Shown one piece after another: positions 53,427-64,000 of a stretch of 64,000 bases of DNA. Location: the NCBI GenBank assembly GCA_003586115.2, contig QVOM02000074.1, positions 4,366,521-4,430,520 on the forward strand, in the 5' to 3' direction. The first letter of the stretch is position 1. Each line of letters opens with the position of its first letter. Under the pieces are notes generated by a model. That model was not told the origin of the DNA, did no database searches, and saw nothing but the letters and a program-made list of their open reading frames with translations. This stretch comes from Salvator merianae. Lineage: Eukaryota; Chordata; Lepidosauria; Squamata; Teiidae. A program made the translations under genes and the position numbers.

Positions 53427-56400
53427 CTGTTTACACAAACAAAAAAAAGATAAATTAAAAGCACCTTTTAAATGAACACTTTTAATAATCTGTCTCCAGC
53501 TTTCTCTTTTTAACTTCACCCTCCTCCTTTTTGAACCCTTCACTTCCTAATAGCTGCATACAGTCATCATTTCATATCCACAAGAGTTAGGTACCTGAAA
53601 ACATTTGAATCATTATTTCATGAATTCAGAATCATTATGCCTATGGGTACTAGTACTCCAAACTGCTGATGGGTGTTCCTCTGGTTAGACCAAGTGAAAT
53701 ACTACACATGGCAGGTGGCAGGTTTTGGTGGCCATAATCAGAATAGAGATGGGTGAGATTGGCAAGGATTCCAACCCTCTCTCTTCTCCTCCGCCAGCAG
53801 CAAAAGAATTCCTTGAGTTGGAAGACCTGGACCAAAAAAGGCCCCAAAGAGGAGCTGCCTCAATTACCTCCACAACAGCCAGGGAAAACAGAGGAGGTAT
53901 CACTACATTTGACCACAAATGGACCATTACTAACCATTATGTGAAGAGGCCTTCCCTTCACTGGGATGCATGCCCTCAAGGGACCTTTGCATCCTGTTCC
54001 TGATGGCAAAATCTCTCTACTTGCTTTACCTCCTTTATCAATGGACTGGGAATCCTCTGGTCTCATCTCCACCCTGGACAATAATAGTGTTAAACAGTTC
54101 ATTCTTGGATTGGCTGCCACTGGTTTTGTACACCAAGAATCACAAGGCATGGAATTTGTCTTTACATTTATTAAAAATATTAATCTATGATGTTTTGTTT
54201 TGTTTTCAAATTTCTGAGAACCATCTTCCAAGTTAACTTGTATTTCAAAAGATTTGTGGATGGCATAGAGTCCCTGAAAATATTCTCCATTGCTGGGCTG
54301 ACTATAAATTAGGGGATGACACGCCCAGATATACAACCAATGTAGAAGTTTCACTGGGCATCCTTCTCTATGGATGGAAATTATGCTTCTTGTCAGTAAA
54401 AAAAAAGGCACATTGCCAAAATACAGCTGCAATGGCTTGTTGTAAGGATTTGTTCAAATAATGGAAGACCTGAGAGATAATCATGATGAGATACAACACA
54501 CCTGTTCTCTAGGACCCTTTAATTTGTTGCAGCATATGGTTCCTTGACTACTCTCAGGGACCAAGTATGGTGGAAAAGTGTGTGCTTGTGTTTGTATGTC
54601 TATGTGTAACATAGATCAGGTCAACACAGCTATCATCTTTTACATTTCAAGAAAGGTTTTTAAAAAGTCCCTCTGAGATTCTCAGCTCCAAGTTTTTTGA
54701 GGTGGCATTTTCATCTGTGTGCAGAACCTGCTTTTTAAGCAATTTCTATTAAACTTGAAACACTGCCACCACTGCCTCAGACACTGAGTGAAGGCAACAA
54801 TGCTGGCACCTGAATCTTAGATTCGTTGTCAAGACCTTATTACCTTCCCAGGAGCCCCAGGAATTTCCTTTATTATGCTGTGCTTTCATAATACTTGGTC
54901 CCAGAAAGATTTAGAATTATCTATAATTTCATCTATAGACAGGTATACAAACAGAACAGGTTTTGCAAGACAGACTTCTTAGTTAACTTACACTACACTT
55001 TTGCTGTGTTTGATCACCGCATAGGACACAACACTAAGAGACATCATTGTACAAGGCATATTTCATCATCATCATCAATTTATTTGTATACTGCCTTTCC
55101 AAGGTACATTCAAGGAAGTTTACAAGTGATTAATAATTTCTCTGTATTTTGTTAAACAGAATATGAAAGCAACATAGAATAATTACGGCAACATAGAATA
55201 TAATCTAAAATACATTTAAATTTAAAATCCAAATAAAAAGAACAAGAAAATGTTCTCAAACACATGCGTAGCAAGCACAGTCATTCTCCCTTGCCGAGCG
55301 TTAGGCAGTTTTCAGGCTCAGTCCAAGGCACTTCTTCTCACAGAAACCTTTTACATGCAAGAGAATAGAGACAGCAGACAGGACGAAACTCGGGCCAGAC
55401 CAACAATCAGTCCCCTATACAAGCGGAAAATGAGAATCTTCACAGATTGATTTGTCTTGCTAAACTGATTTCCTGATTACTTACTGAGTGCTTTAAAAAA
55501 ATAATAATAATAACTGGAATAATTATTTCATGGAACTATCAGCATCCACAGCACATCACAACAGCCCATACATTTATTATTTCTTGCCTCTTACCTTCAT
55601 TCATAAAGTCAAACATCTTTCAATAAAACCCCCTAAAAACCCAAAGTTTCAGCTGTTAGTTATTTATAACCCTTTTAAAGCAGGCCAAGTTCATGCTTCC
55701 ATTATTTAAAATTGTGTCACACAGGGAACAACCTCCAACATAAGATTCTCATTCACAGTTGGCAGGAATATTTTCAAGCCTTCTGAAATCATCTACTGTT
55801 GAAATGATTGACCCTTGTGAAAGTTCAGCCAGACACTTATAATCTCTCTCCGTGTTTCACTGAGCAAAGTGACAAGGCCTAAGGGTTTTACAAAACAACG
55901 CAAGGGCCATATCTCTTGTACTGTACTGAAGTCAACCAAACATTCCCTTAAATTTAACAGCTCTTTCCAAACAAATCTGACCCACAGAAGTGTGCTAAGA
56001 GAGATGCTTCAGTTGTTCAAGGGAAAGGACAATGAAAGAAGTACAAACGAAACATGGACTCTTGCTTTTTAAAAATCCAATTCTTGTGAAGGGAATGGTG
56101 AATCCACACAAAGTTGTACGAAAAGCTTGCCATTTTTCTGTGCACAAAGGGAGGACTGTTGCTCCAAAACATCTACACAAGCCTTACTCTGGCTTCTCCT
56201 TCCACTCTCTACACCCTCTCCATAGAGGGAGGTATGCCAAAAACCCTGCAATATGAAACAAGGCCATTTCCTATGAGTGATATAAGGAATGCGTTATCTT
56301 CAGACAAAACCCTAAAACAAGACTGAAAATTATTTCTGTTGGAGCACTGCCCATTATTCTTACAAGTTCTTAAATTCAAGGTTCTCTCTATGCCATGTAC

Positions 56401-57920
56401 TCCAAGTCTGTTTTTTGACGTGCTGGAGATGAAAAGTATAACTTTCCCATTTTCTTTTTTTTTTGCAGTTTCTTCCTTTTTCACACATGGAACAAAATAA
56501 GAAAAAAACGTAGAGCAAGAAATTCTGCTAGAGGTGGAAACAATTTAAGCCTTGTGCAGACGTTTCCATTAAAAAGAAAAATAAATTGAGCTTAATAAAC
56601 TTTGCGTGCTGGGGTTAGCCTATAAATTGCAGACCACCATCGGGTCAGTGGGCACACATGTGGAAGCAAATGGAAACCAGAATTTCAGTGTGGATTGTCC
56701 CACCTAATAAGAGTCAGAGCTGCAGAATGGAAGCCAGCTGAAAGTCTTTTCCATGTCTCTCACTAAATGAAGCAACCGCAATTATTTTTGCATTTTAAAA
56801 GCGTGAGTCAAAAGATGGGCCTGCAACTCTCTGCCTAAAATGAACTGAGATTATCAATTCAAAAAATGATATCTAGCACAGAAGAAAGACATGCCCATTT
56901 AATGCTGCAGCCCATCTTCTGACACTGGTTAGTCATCCAACGTGCTCTGAAATGGTTTATTCGGCTGTTCTGTATTGCTGGAGAGAGAACACACAGTGAG
57001 TTTATGTCTGTATTTGCAGCACAGTATGTAACTGCAAAGTTTGCTCTGGTAATGTATTTATATGTATTATACACAGAAACTCTGGATACCTGTGAACACC
57101 ATCTAGACCGCTTAGGTGGCAGGGGGTCACGCTAGAAGACTAGCGAGATCCCAAGAGTGCTCAAACACAAAAGAGCACCTTTCAAATACGCATGGTAAAG
57201 GAGACAATTCTCGTGAGCCAGTAACTTGCTTCTTGTCACAGCAGTGGCTGTTCCTTTCAAAGGTAGCATCTGAATCTAATTTGCCTCACAATGAGAAACA
57301 TGTCAGGCAGATCAACCAACAGCAGGAAACACAAAGCCAGCCAAGAAGCCTTCATCCCACTCTTGAAGAGCCAACGTTGACTGCAAATACAATACTGTCT
57401 TCCTGGAGGACAACCAATCGGACTTTTCAAAAGCAGATGCTTTTCAGCTAAGCTTACTTTTCTCTAAGTGCTTTCTCTTCCACTTAGCCATTTGTCCTGG
57501 GCAGGACACAGGACACAGCCATCATTATAAGGGCAGATTTAGAAGACGATGGCAGGGCCGAAATCTTCTTCCTAACGCAACAGCTGATGGAACTACAATT
57601 GCTCTTTTTATAATCTCCTCTAATTCCACTGTAATTCAGGATCAGGTCTTTCGGAGCCCTCAGTATTAATTTTAATTTAGAGAGTAAAAGGTTTCTGGCT
57701 CTTTTTAATGTAATTTTATGCATGAAGTCTTCTGGCACCACCATAGAAATCTCAGAAGGCATTTAAGTGTTCCAGTGTGAATAGGTTTGTTTTTCTGTAT
57801 AGTTTGTTCCCCCATCCTTGATTTTAATTATATTTTAATAGGAAATAGCATATAAATATTTTAAACAAATAAAATGAATAATAGTTCCTTTATCCGATCC
57901 GCAACTTAAAAATAATAAGT
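53427..57920 (-). other. BORCS5: BORCS5 intron, no further exon found
   Basis: The preceding BORCS5 exon (ending VKRIKE in human) was looked for on this strand and not found. A retroposon tail in reverse lies at 55060-55200 (atttgtatactgcctttcca, acaagtg). The 190-codon frame at 53860-54432 has no recognised family. Confidence 0.5.
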
Positions 57921-57924
57921 TACA

Positions 57925-58055
57925 CCAAACATCAGAACATCAGAAATGCCCTGCTGTATCCAACCCGCGGCCCACCTCGTCCAGCAGCCTGCCTTCTGCT
58001 CTGCTTGCGGTCTCCCAGCAGCTAGCCTTTGGAGCCAGAGGGTTCTCAATGCCAT
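57925..58055 (+). mobile_element. Interspersed repeat fragment common in sauropsids
   Basis: The phrase atgccctgctgtatccaacc, cggcccacctcgtccagcag, is a diverged form of the cctgctggatcaggccca type repeat frequent in reptile genomes. The exact family is not certain. Confidence 0.4.
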
Positions 58056-58569
58056 AAAATGAGCAAATGTAAATAATACATATTAGACAATGGGAGTAAT
58101 TATGGGATTCAGCTGTTCTTAACACTGTATTTCAAAGGGATGCAAAACCTCTAAGAAAAATCCTGTATCCTTATTCTGAACATTCTAAGGCTGTCCCTGC
58201 AAGTGCAGCAGTAAATTATTATTAAAGTATTGTGCATGATTCTGGTATCCATTACTCAAAGAAGAAACTGCAGAGTTGGAAAATGTTCAGAAAATTTTAC
58301 TAATGCCAACTTCACTTATAATCGGAAAAAGTTTTATGAGTGGGCACTTAAAACCAGCATAAAATGCGGCAAATTCAAAAATCAAGGGAAAAGGATCCTT
58401 GCGTTTGTTTGGTTTTAGTTTAGGAGTAACAAAGAAGTAAAGGTGTCTCAAATTATTCATAGCGTGGTGAAACTGTATATATATAGTTTAAATATATATA
58501 AAAGATTTCTCTCCTTCTCACAAAAAGTAAACCAGAGTCATGCAATGGAGCTGAATATTGGAGAAAAGG

Positions 58570-59040
58570 GTACAGACAACAGGAAGAATACACTGATACT
58601 TTAAAGAGGTGTAAAAAAGTGGTTTGAGAAAAAATATTTTCTCTGCCGCACCACATTAGAACCAGGAGGCTCTCTATGAACCTGATGGGCAGGAGAGTTA
58701 GGACCGACAAGAGGAATTATTTTTCACCCAGAGAGTCACTGGTCTATGGAATCTACTACTGGAAGAGGTGGTGACCGCAACCAGCATGGATAGCTTTAAG
58801 AAAAGATTAGACAAATTCATGGAGGATGGGTGTATCAATGGCTACCAGAACTGATACTGAGATACTATCTCCCAGTTGGAGAGAGAGGCAGAATGCCATT
58901 TGCAGGGAGTGGAGAGCAGGCAGAGGTTTTGTCTTCACCTTTTGTTTGAGTATGCCCAGAAACAACTGGGGGCCACTGTGTGAAGCAGAATGCTGGACTA
59001 GATGGGCTGGGGCAGGGTTTCTCTTAAGTTCTTAGGTTGT
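58570..59040 (+). mobile_element. CR1-like LINE 3' end
   Basis: Well-preserved 3' segment: accacattagaaccaggagg, ctctatgaacctgatgggca, tatggaatctactactggaa, ttagacaaattcatggagga and atcaatggctacc, ending gaatgctggactagatgggc at about 59005. Best of the CR1 3' ends here. Confidence 0.75.
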
Positions 59041-59045
59041 ACTGC

Positions 59046-60337
59046 CATTTTACAAAATCTTAATCAGTAACAACCAAGACCTCATAAAACTAAAATGTTC
59101 TCATTACTTTCTTTTTTTTTTAATGTATTTGAGTTCACTGTGACTCTTAGTTGAGTACACACTGCTGGCAAATCTGAAGTCCCTATCGCAAATGATTTCA
59201 GCTTTACCCATGTAAACACACTAGAATCCAAACCTCTCCTTCAGGAAAAACAACTAGTACTTTTTTGCAGTAGGACTGAGGGTTAATATAACGTAAGCTG
59301 TAGTCCATTTCATCAAATGCCCACCAGACACAGAACAGAGTGCAGAAATAAAACTATCATGAAACAGTTGTGAATAGAAACACAGCCCATTTGCTCTTGT
59401 GATTTTTAAAACTTTAATCTTTTATTTCTAAGATTTCCTTTGGTTCTTATTGCACAGGAGAGAAAACACCTACTGAAATTATTTCTCCCAAGTACTTTTA
59501 CGCAGTTCCATATTTAACTCCCCAGCGCCCGCTGTACAATACCTGGCGGTTCTCTTGAGAACAAAGAGGCAGCAGGAAAGAAAGGAGAGGCGTATGGGAT
59601 TGCGAGTCTGTGCACGAAACAACAGCATCAACAACCGCTTCTCATTTTCTTCTTTCAATCGATTCTTCTCTTTTGCCCACCACTCCTTGTATTTAGATAC
59701 AACTTGCTGCCTTGCCTGTCTTTATTTTTCTCCCTCCTACAGTGTTACAGCTTCCTAACCATCCTATTAAAAAGAGGGAGGAAGCTGAGAGACTGGAGGC
59801 TGGAGCTCTACGCTACCCCTACAAGGACAAAATTTAATAAGCATTTGTCTGAAACTAACTGATAGCTATTGGTATATGTATCCCAGCCACATACGTTGCA
59901 GGCTTCCAGCTCCCAAGCTTTAGATAATGATAATTTGTGAGTCATTCTCAGAAAGGGTAAATGCAGACTCAGCTGGAAAACTGTTCTATGTAATGATAAT
60001 TTCCAATCAAGGCAAATTTTGTGTTTGCTCTAACAATCAGGATGACTAATCATTATTTTCCCCATGTGTGCCATTTATCTAAGTTTTGTTTTGCTTTTCC
60101 CCTTCAACACACACTTTTCCCCTGTATATGGGTATCTTTCCCAAAGTCAACTAAGGTAAGTGATCTTTAAGAGAATTGCTTTCCTTTTATGTGTTTATGT
60201 AAAATATACTACCATAGCTCATACTATCCATTTTACAGGCTTGTGATTCTGCTGCTATTATTCTGACTCATCTATTCTACTGGTAGTTGTTGCTCTTTAA
60301 AAGATCTCAGTTAACCCTGCTACAGCAGAACAAAGAA
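59046..60337. other. BORCS5 intron, nothing recognised
   Basis: AT-rich; no exons, terminal repeats or tandem arrays identified. Confidence 0.45.
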
Positions 60338-60340
60338 TAA

Positions 60341-60747
60341 GGGCCTGTTTGCAATTTCCACCTTTGAATGGTAGAATTCTATCATTCTAAGGTGGATGAG
60401 ATCACATGGCGCAGCAGCCATCCGCACTGTGAGAGCTGGAATAGCCCAGAACTGGAACTATGACAGCAGCCATGGAAACACTCGGCCCTTGCCATGCTGA
60501 CTGTGGATGCAGTGTGCAACTGTGCAGTTGCAGCCTGTAGTGTTCGCACCCAGAAGCAGATGCGATGTTTACTTGAAGCAGTCCAGCTGCTCCTGGTACA
60601 GCTGTGAACAACGATCTAGTTATCCATAGCTAGCAGCATTTGGGAGTGTCTGCAGATGCTCCTGAATGCTAGGGCCTCCACAGAGTATAAATGCACTGTT
60701 CTAGTGCGTGTCTGGATGCCCACTAGCATTAAGGTGCAAACAGGCCC
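60341..60747. mobile_element. PIF/Harbinger-type MITE (407 bp)
   Basis: Perfect inverted ends gggcctgtttgca (60341-60353) and tgcaaacaggccc (60735-60747) are flanked by TAA on both sides (60338-60340 and 60748-60750), the 3-bp duplication typical of PIF/Harbinger elements. A subterminal inverted pair, ccacctt and aaggtgg around 60358-60395, strengthens this. No transposase frame. Confidence 0.78.
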
Positions 60748-60750
60748 TAA

Positions 60751-61635
60751 GCTGTATGATAAACCTTAGAATTCTTTATTTCCTCTCTGCCACATCCTCC
60801 AGCATAGATAAGGCCTTCTATGTATATGTCTGAATGGTTGGAGCCCCACTTAACATGATTTCCATCCCTCAAAAGAGGGTGACAAAATCAAATAAATTTA
60901 ATTTCTCCCTGATGAGCAATGCTACAATTTGTCTTCCAGGACTGTCCCAATTTAATTATTTAATTAATTAGGTCTGCGTCTAAATAAAAAAAACCCTGCT
61001 GTTTAATGATCTGCTCATCATTTTAGTGCATGTGACATAGAAGGCATTTCCTTCTATATGAGAAAGCAAGAATTCCTCATCTAACACTTGAAAAAACAAT
61101 CCACAAATAAAATGCTACAAATAGACCAAATTCTTATCTGAAATCTGGTGGCTTGAGATGGAAGCAGCAGGTTCATTTGGGTACAGATGGGTTTAAATGC
61201 TGCATGTAGAGTACGCAGCTGAGGTTGCAAAAAATTCATCTTGGAAAATTAAAGTTTCTTTTTTTAAAAAACGTTATTGATAAACTATTTTCAAGACTAT
61301 GAGTATCTTAACAAAGTCATTTCTACGCATTTGACAATATAGCCTCAAAATAAGGCACTACCAATAATTACATATAAATACTAGTGCCATTACTGCTATA
61401 ACAAAGATAATAAATCCTAATAGATAATTATCAAGTTAATTTAGATGCAGGAGAAGTTCCAACCCCAGGGTCATCTGGAAAGCTGATTATTCTGTGGCAT
61501 GTAATCCTACAGTCCTGTACATTTAGGACATGGTCAAGGGATATATCCATCCCAGGAGCAAATGCTACAAAAGGAGCATTCTCAGGATACATGGTTGCCA
61601 ACTTATTTCTATTCCCTTCCTAATTACCCCAGCAT
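60751..61635. other. BORCS5 intron, nothing recognised
   Basis: AT-rich intronic DNA; no features seen. A T-run of about 20 lies at 61639-61658, just beyond it. Confidence 0.45.
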
Positions 61636-61639
61636 TAAT

Positions 61640-62430
61640 TTTTTTTTTTTTTTTTTTTACTTCTGCTGTGCACTAGGCTGACACCTTCATTGAGCTGTCC
61701 ATCAGAACCCCAAGATTCCTTTCCTGGCGTGTCCCTATCAGTTTATAGGTGCAGTTGTGGTTCTTTGCCCCAGTGTGCCATCACTTTGCACTTACTGAGA
61801 CTGAACTGCATTTGCCACTTGGCTACCTACTCACCCAATATCAAGAAATCCCTCTGGAGCTCATCACAATCTCTTTCAGTTTTTACTACCCTGAATAATT
61901 TAGTGTCATCGGCAATCTTTGCTACCTCACTGCTTACCCCTACACATCAATACTGAACCCTTAGGGGAACCCACTTTCTCCTTTCTCCACTCTGAGAATT
62001 GTCTGTTTAATACTATTCTTGGTTTCCTGTCCTTTACCTATTACCAATCCAGGACAGGACCTGTCCTCTTATTCCTTGACTGATGAGTTTATTCAGGAGG
62101 AACCTCTGATGAGGGACAAGCCTACTGAAAGTCCAGACAGGCCATATTAACTGGATCACCTTTATTCATGTACTTATTAACACTATCATAGAATTCTAAC
62201 AAATTGGTAAGCATGATTTACCTTTGCAGAAGCCATGCTGACTTTCCTTCAACAATTCTTGCATACTAATTTTATTGTTAATGATGGTTTCCATCACTTT
62301 ACCTGGAATATTTGTAAAGTTGGAATGCATAGGTTCAAAAGTAACAGTATTTTAGACTTCTCTTTTACCTCTAGTTCATTTTCTCTACAATATTTTAGGA
62401 AAACTCTCAAAAGATTATTTAAACCCACTT
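61640..62430 (-). mobile_element. CR1-like LINE RT fragment
   Basis: Read on the - strand, the segment has the order of a CR1 RT: a stretch opposite tgcagaagccatgctgact (62226-62244) encoding the QxGF-like entry, a palm segment opposite 62100-62160, and the catalytic IADDT at 61918-61904. Interrupted by stops. It is the same region of CR1 as 14850-15480, in the opposite orientation. Confidence 0.65.
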
Positions 62431-62434
62431 TTGA

Positions 62435-63830
62435 CTATGAGACGAAAAGGTCACCTACTACATAAGCAAGACTGTTGTGCTTGTGCCATTAGGCTGGCTT
62501 GTATGTGGAATGACTCCTCTACACAGATTACGCCCATGCCTCATATAAACACCCAAACAGACATGGCATGTGTCCACGTCCTTGGTTATCTCCTTCTATA
62601 ATCACTATGACCTTAGTCAGGTGCCCCTCATTGGATGTATATCCCCATTGGATATATGGGGATAAATTCTGACATAAAATATAACAAAGTAGTCCTTTTA
62701 TCTAAATAAGCATCAGCTAATTTAGCCTTTAGTCCGTCTCTTGGAATACTGTCAATGGCTGCTTTTAGATCTGCGGTTGCTCTCTATTACTCCTTTATTT
62801 AAGGAAAAGATAGTGATGAATCTCCCTTTTCTAAATCCTGCTAAATGTTGGGTTTTTCTCTCTTTCTCAACTGATGAAATAAAACCTTCAAAAACATGGC
62901 ATAAAGTTTTCTCACTAACAACGGTAGAGAGACTGATCTACAGTTTCCTGCAGACATTTCAACTGTCTTTCTTAAATGGGAATTAAAATCCCCTGCATCT
63001 AGGAGATGTGAATGTAGCTAGCCTGGTTAATAAACTTAAACAACTTTACTAGTAAAAAGAAGGCAGAAATCTACATTACATTTTAGTATTTCTGGGTAAA
63101 TTTGGTCTAGGTTCAGAAAAATTTCTCTTCCCTTAATTTTAATACACTATATATTATTTAAACAGTCTCCTAGACATGACCCCCCATTTTTGAAGCTCAG
63201 TAAACTCATTTAAGATGTTAATTTAATCTATTTTTTTAATCATCATTACAGAGCATGCAAAAATTAAATTTGTGTTATTTCCTGACATGCCCATCACCAA
63301 AAGCTTAGATTTCTTAATACAGTACAGTATTATGTAATACTTTCCCGATCAGACAGTGCCTCCATTTCTTCTTCCTTTATTACAACCAAATGAGAACATT
63401 CAGTTCACACTGAAAGCACCAGTATGAATCGGTGCAACATCACCAATTCATAGATTTTGCAGACTAGATCTTTTCCTTGCAGGGATCTTGTAGGAAGTGT
63501 TGAATTTTCCATCCTGATTCTTGGTGAGCGGAATGAAGTAATTTTATTCAAAGAGCTTAATCTAAAGAACTGAAGAAGCATCCGTTTGCAGCATTTCCCC
63601 TCAGTCCCCTCAGCCCCCTCAGCTGTCTTTTCACATGATAAATGACCAATTAGGTTAGACAGCATTTTATCATATTTGCCTCATGAATTTATTTGAATTT
63701 GAATGCTTGGAATATCTCTACCTTTGAACAGTTAATATCACTTCAAGATTTTGTATTGTGAGATATCCCCAAAATGCAAAAAAAAATTACTTGTGTTAGT
63801 GAAAAAGGGAGTAAGCCTGGGATACAAGGT
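62435..63830. other. BORCS5 intron, nothing recognised
   Basis: AT-rich; short frames only, no similarity noticed. Confidence 0.4.
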
Positions 63831-63839
63831 GAGAAGGGG

Positions 63840-63966
63840 GAGGCAGTGAATGCAAGGAGAGGGTTCACCAAGCCCAAACATAACTGGTTCTAGGCAGAAC
63901 CATTTCTGGCAGCAACAAAGTTCACTTTCAACCAAAGCAGGCAGAACCAGTTCTTGCACATTTCTA
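63840..63966. mobile_element. Possible hAT-type right end
   Basis: Ends with the complement of tagaaatgtgcaagaactgg at 63966, like the termini at 50446 and 51280, with subterminal inverted aactggttc/gaaccagtt motifs. The matching left end and the 8-bp duplication (expected gtaagtat) were not found, so it may be truncated. Confidence 0.35.
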
Positions 63967-64000
63967 GTAAGTATCTCTCTAGTAATCTGGAAGATTACAT

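Noticed and set aside
53427..53543. N-terminal extension of the BORCS5 frame (MKGSKRRRV...)
   Set aside because: It is intron sequence: a T-rich tract and acceptor ending cag precede MDLSVETL, and human BORCS5 has VKRIKE there from another exon.
53860..54432. 190-codon reverse frame in the BORCS5 intron
   Set aside because: No domain or family resemblance, no splice-site logic, and not part of BORCS5.

Overview
The window is vertebrate genomic DNA, most probably from a squamate reptile (lizard or snake). That is inferred from the repeat content: tRNA-derived SINEs resembling the Sauria family, reptile-type CR1, L2-like and L1 remnants, hAT and Tc1-type DNA transposons, plus a vertebrate gene pair in conserved order. 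There is nothing prokaryotic or viral here: no operons, ribosome binding sites or CRISPR arrays, and most open reading frames are chance or transposon debris.

The main gene is DUSP16 (MAP kinase phosphatase 7) on the + strand. Six coding exons can be placed to the base: 2967-3197, 4140-4278, 29600-29763, 33740-33899, 40927-41050 and 44570-45734. All junctions are GT/AG and in phase. They join to 661 codons (660 residues plus stop), close to the 665 residues of human DUSP16. The start codon lies in an exon whose 5' part is untranslated; the first, non-coding exon and the promoter lie outside the window. The intron between exons two and three is 25.3 kb.

On the - strand, 53196-53426 is the last coding exon of BORCS5, a BORC lysosome-positioning subunit (76 residues plus stop). 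The rest of BORCS5 lies beyond 64000. The two genes are convergent, as at the mammalian locus (12p13 in human). A palindromic double poly(A) signal at 48305-48316 could serve both.

Almost everything else is intron or intergenic DNA filled with decayed mobile elements. Five groups of retroelements recur: CR1-like, L2-like, L1, a further reptile LINE family, and SINEs. Four hAT-type non-autonomous elements were found by their terminal inverted repeats and 8-bp target duplications (17448-18354, 20517-21311, 39582-39826, 50446-51280). There is also a Harbinger-type MITE (60341-60747), a Tc1-type deletion derivative nested in a SINE (34524-34751), a C2H2 zinc-finger pseudogene (27633-27935) and several hairpin-rich or tandemly repeated segments. 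No undescribed functional system was found. The most unusual pieces are the hAT elements carrying reiterated palindromes and a GC-rich 33-bp minisatellite.
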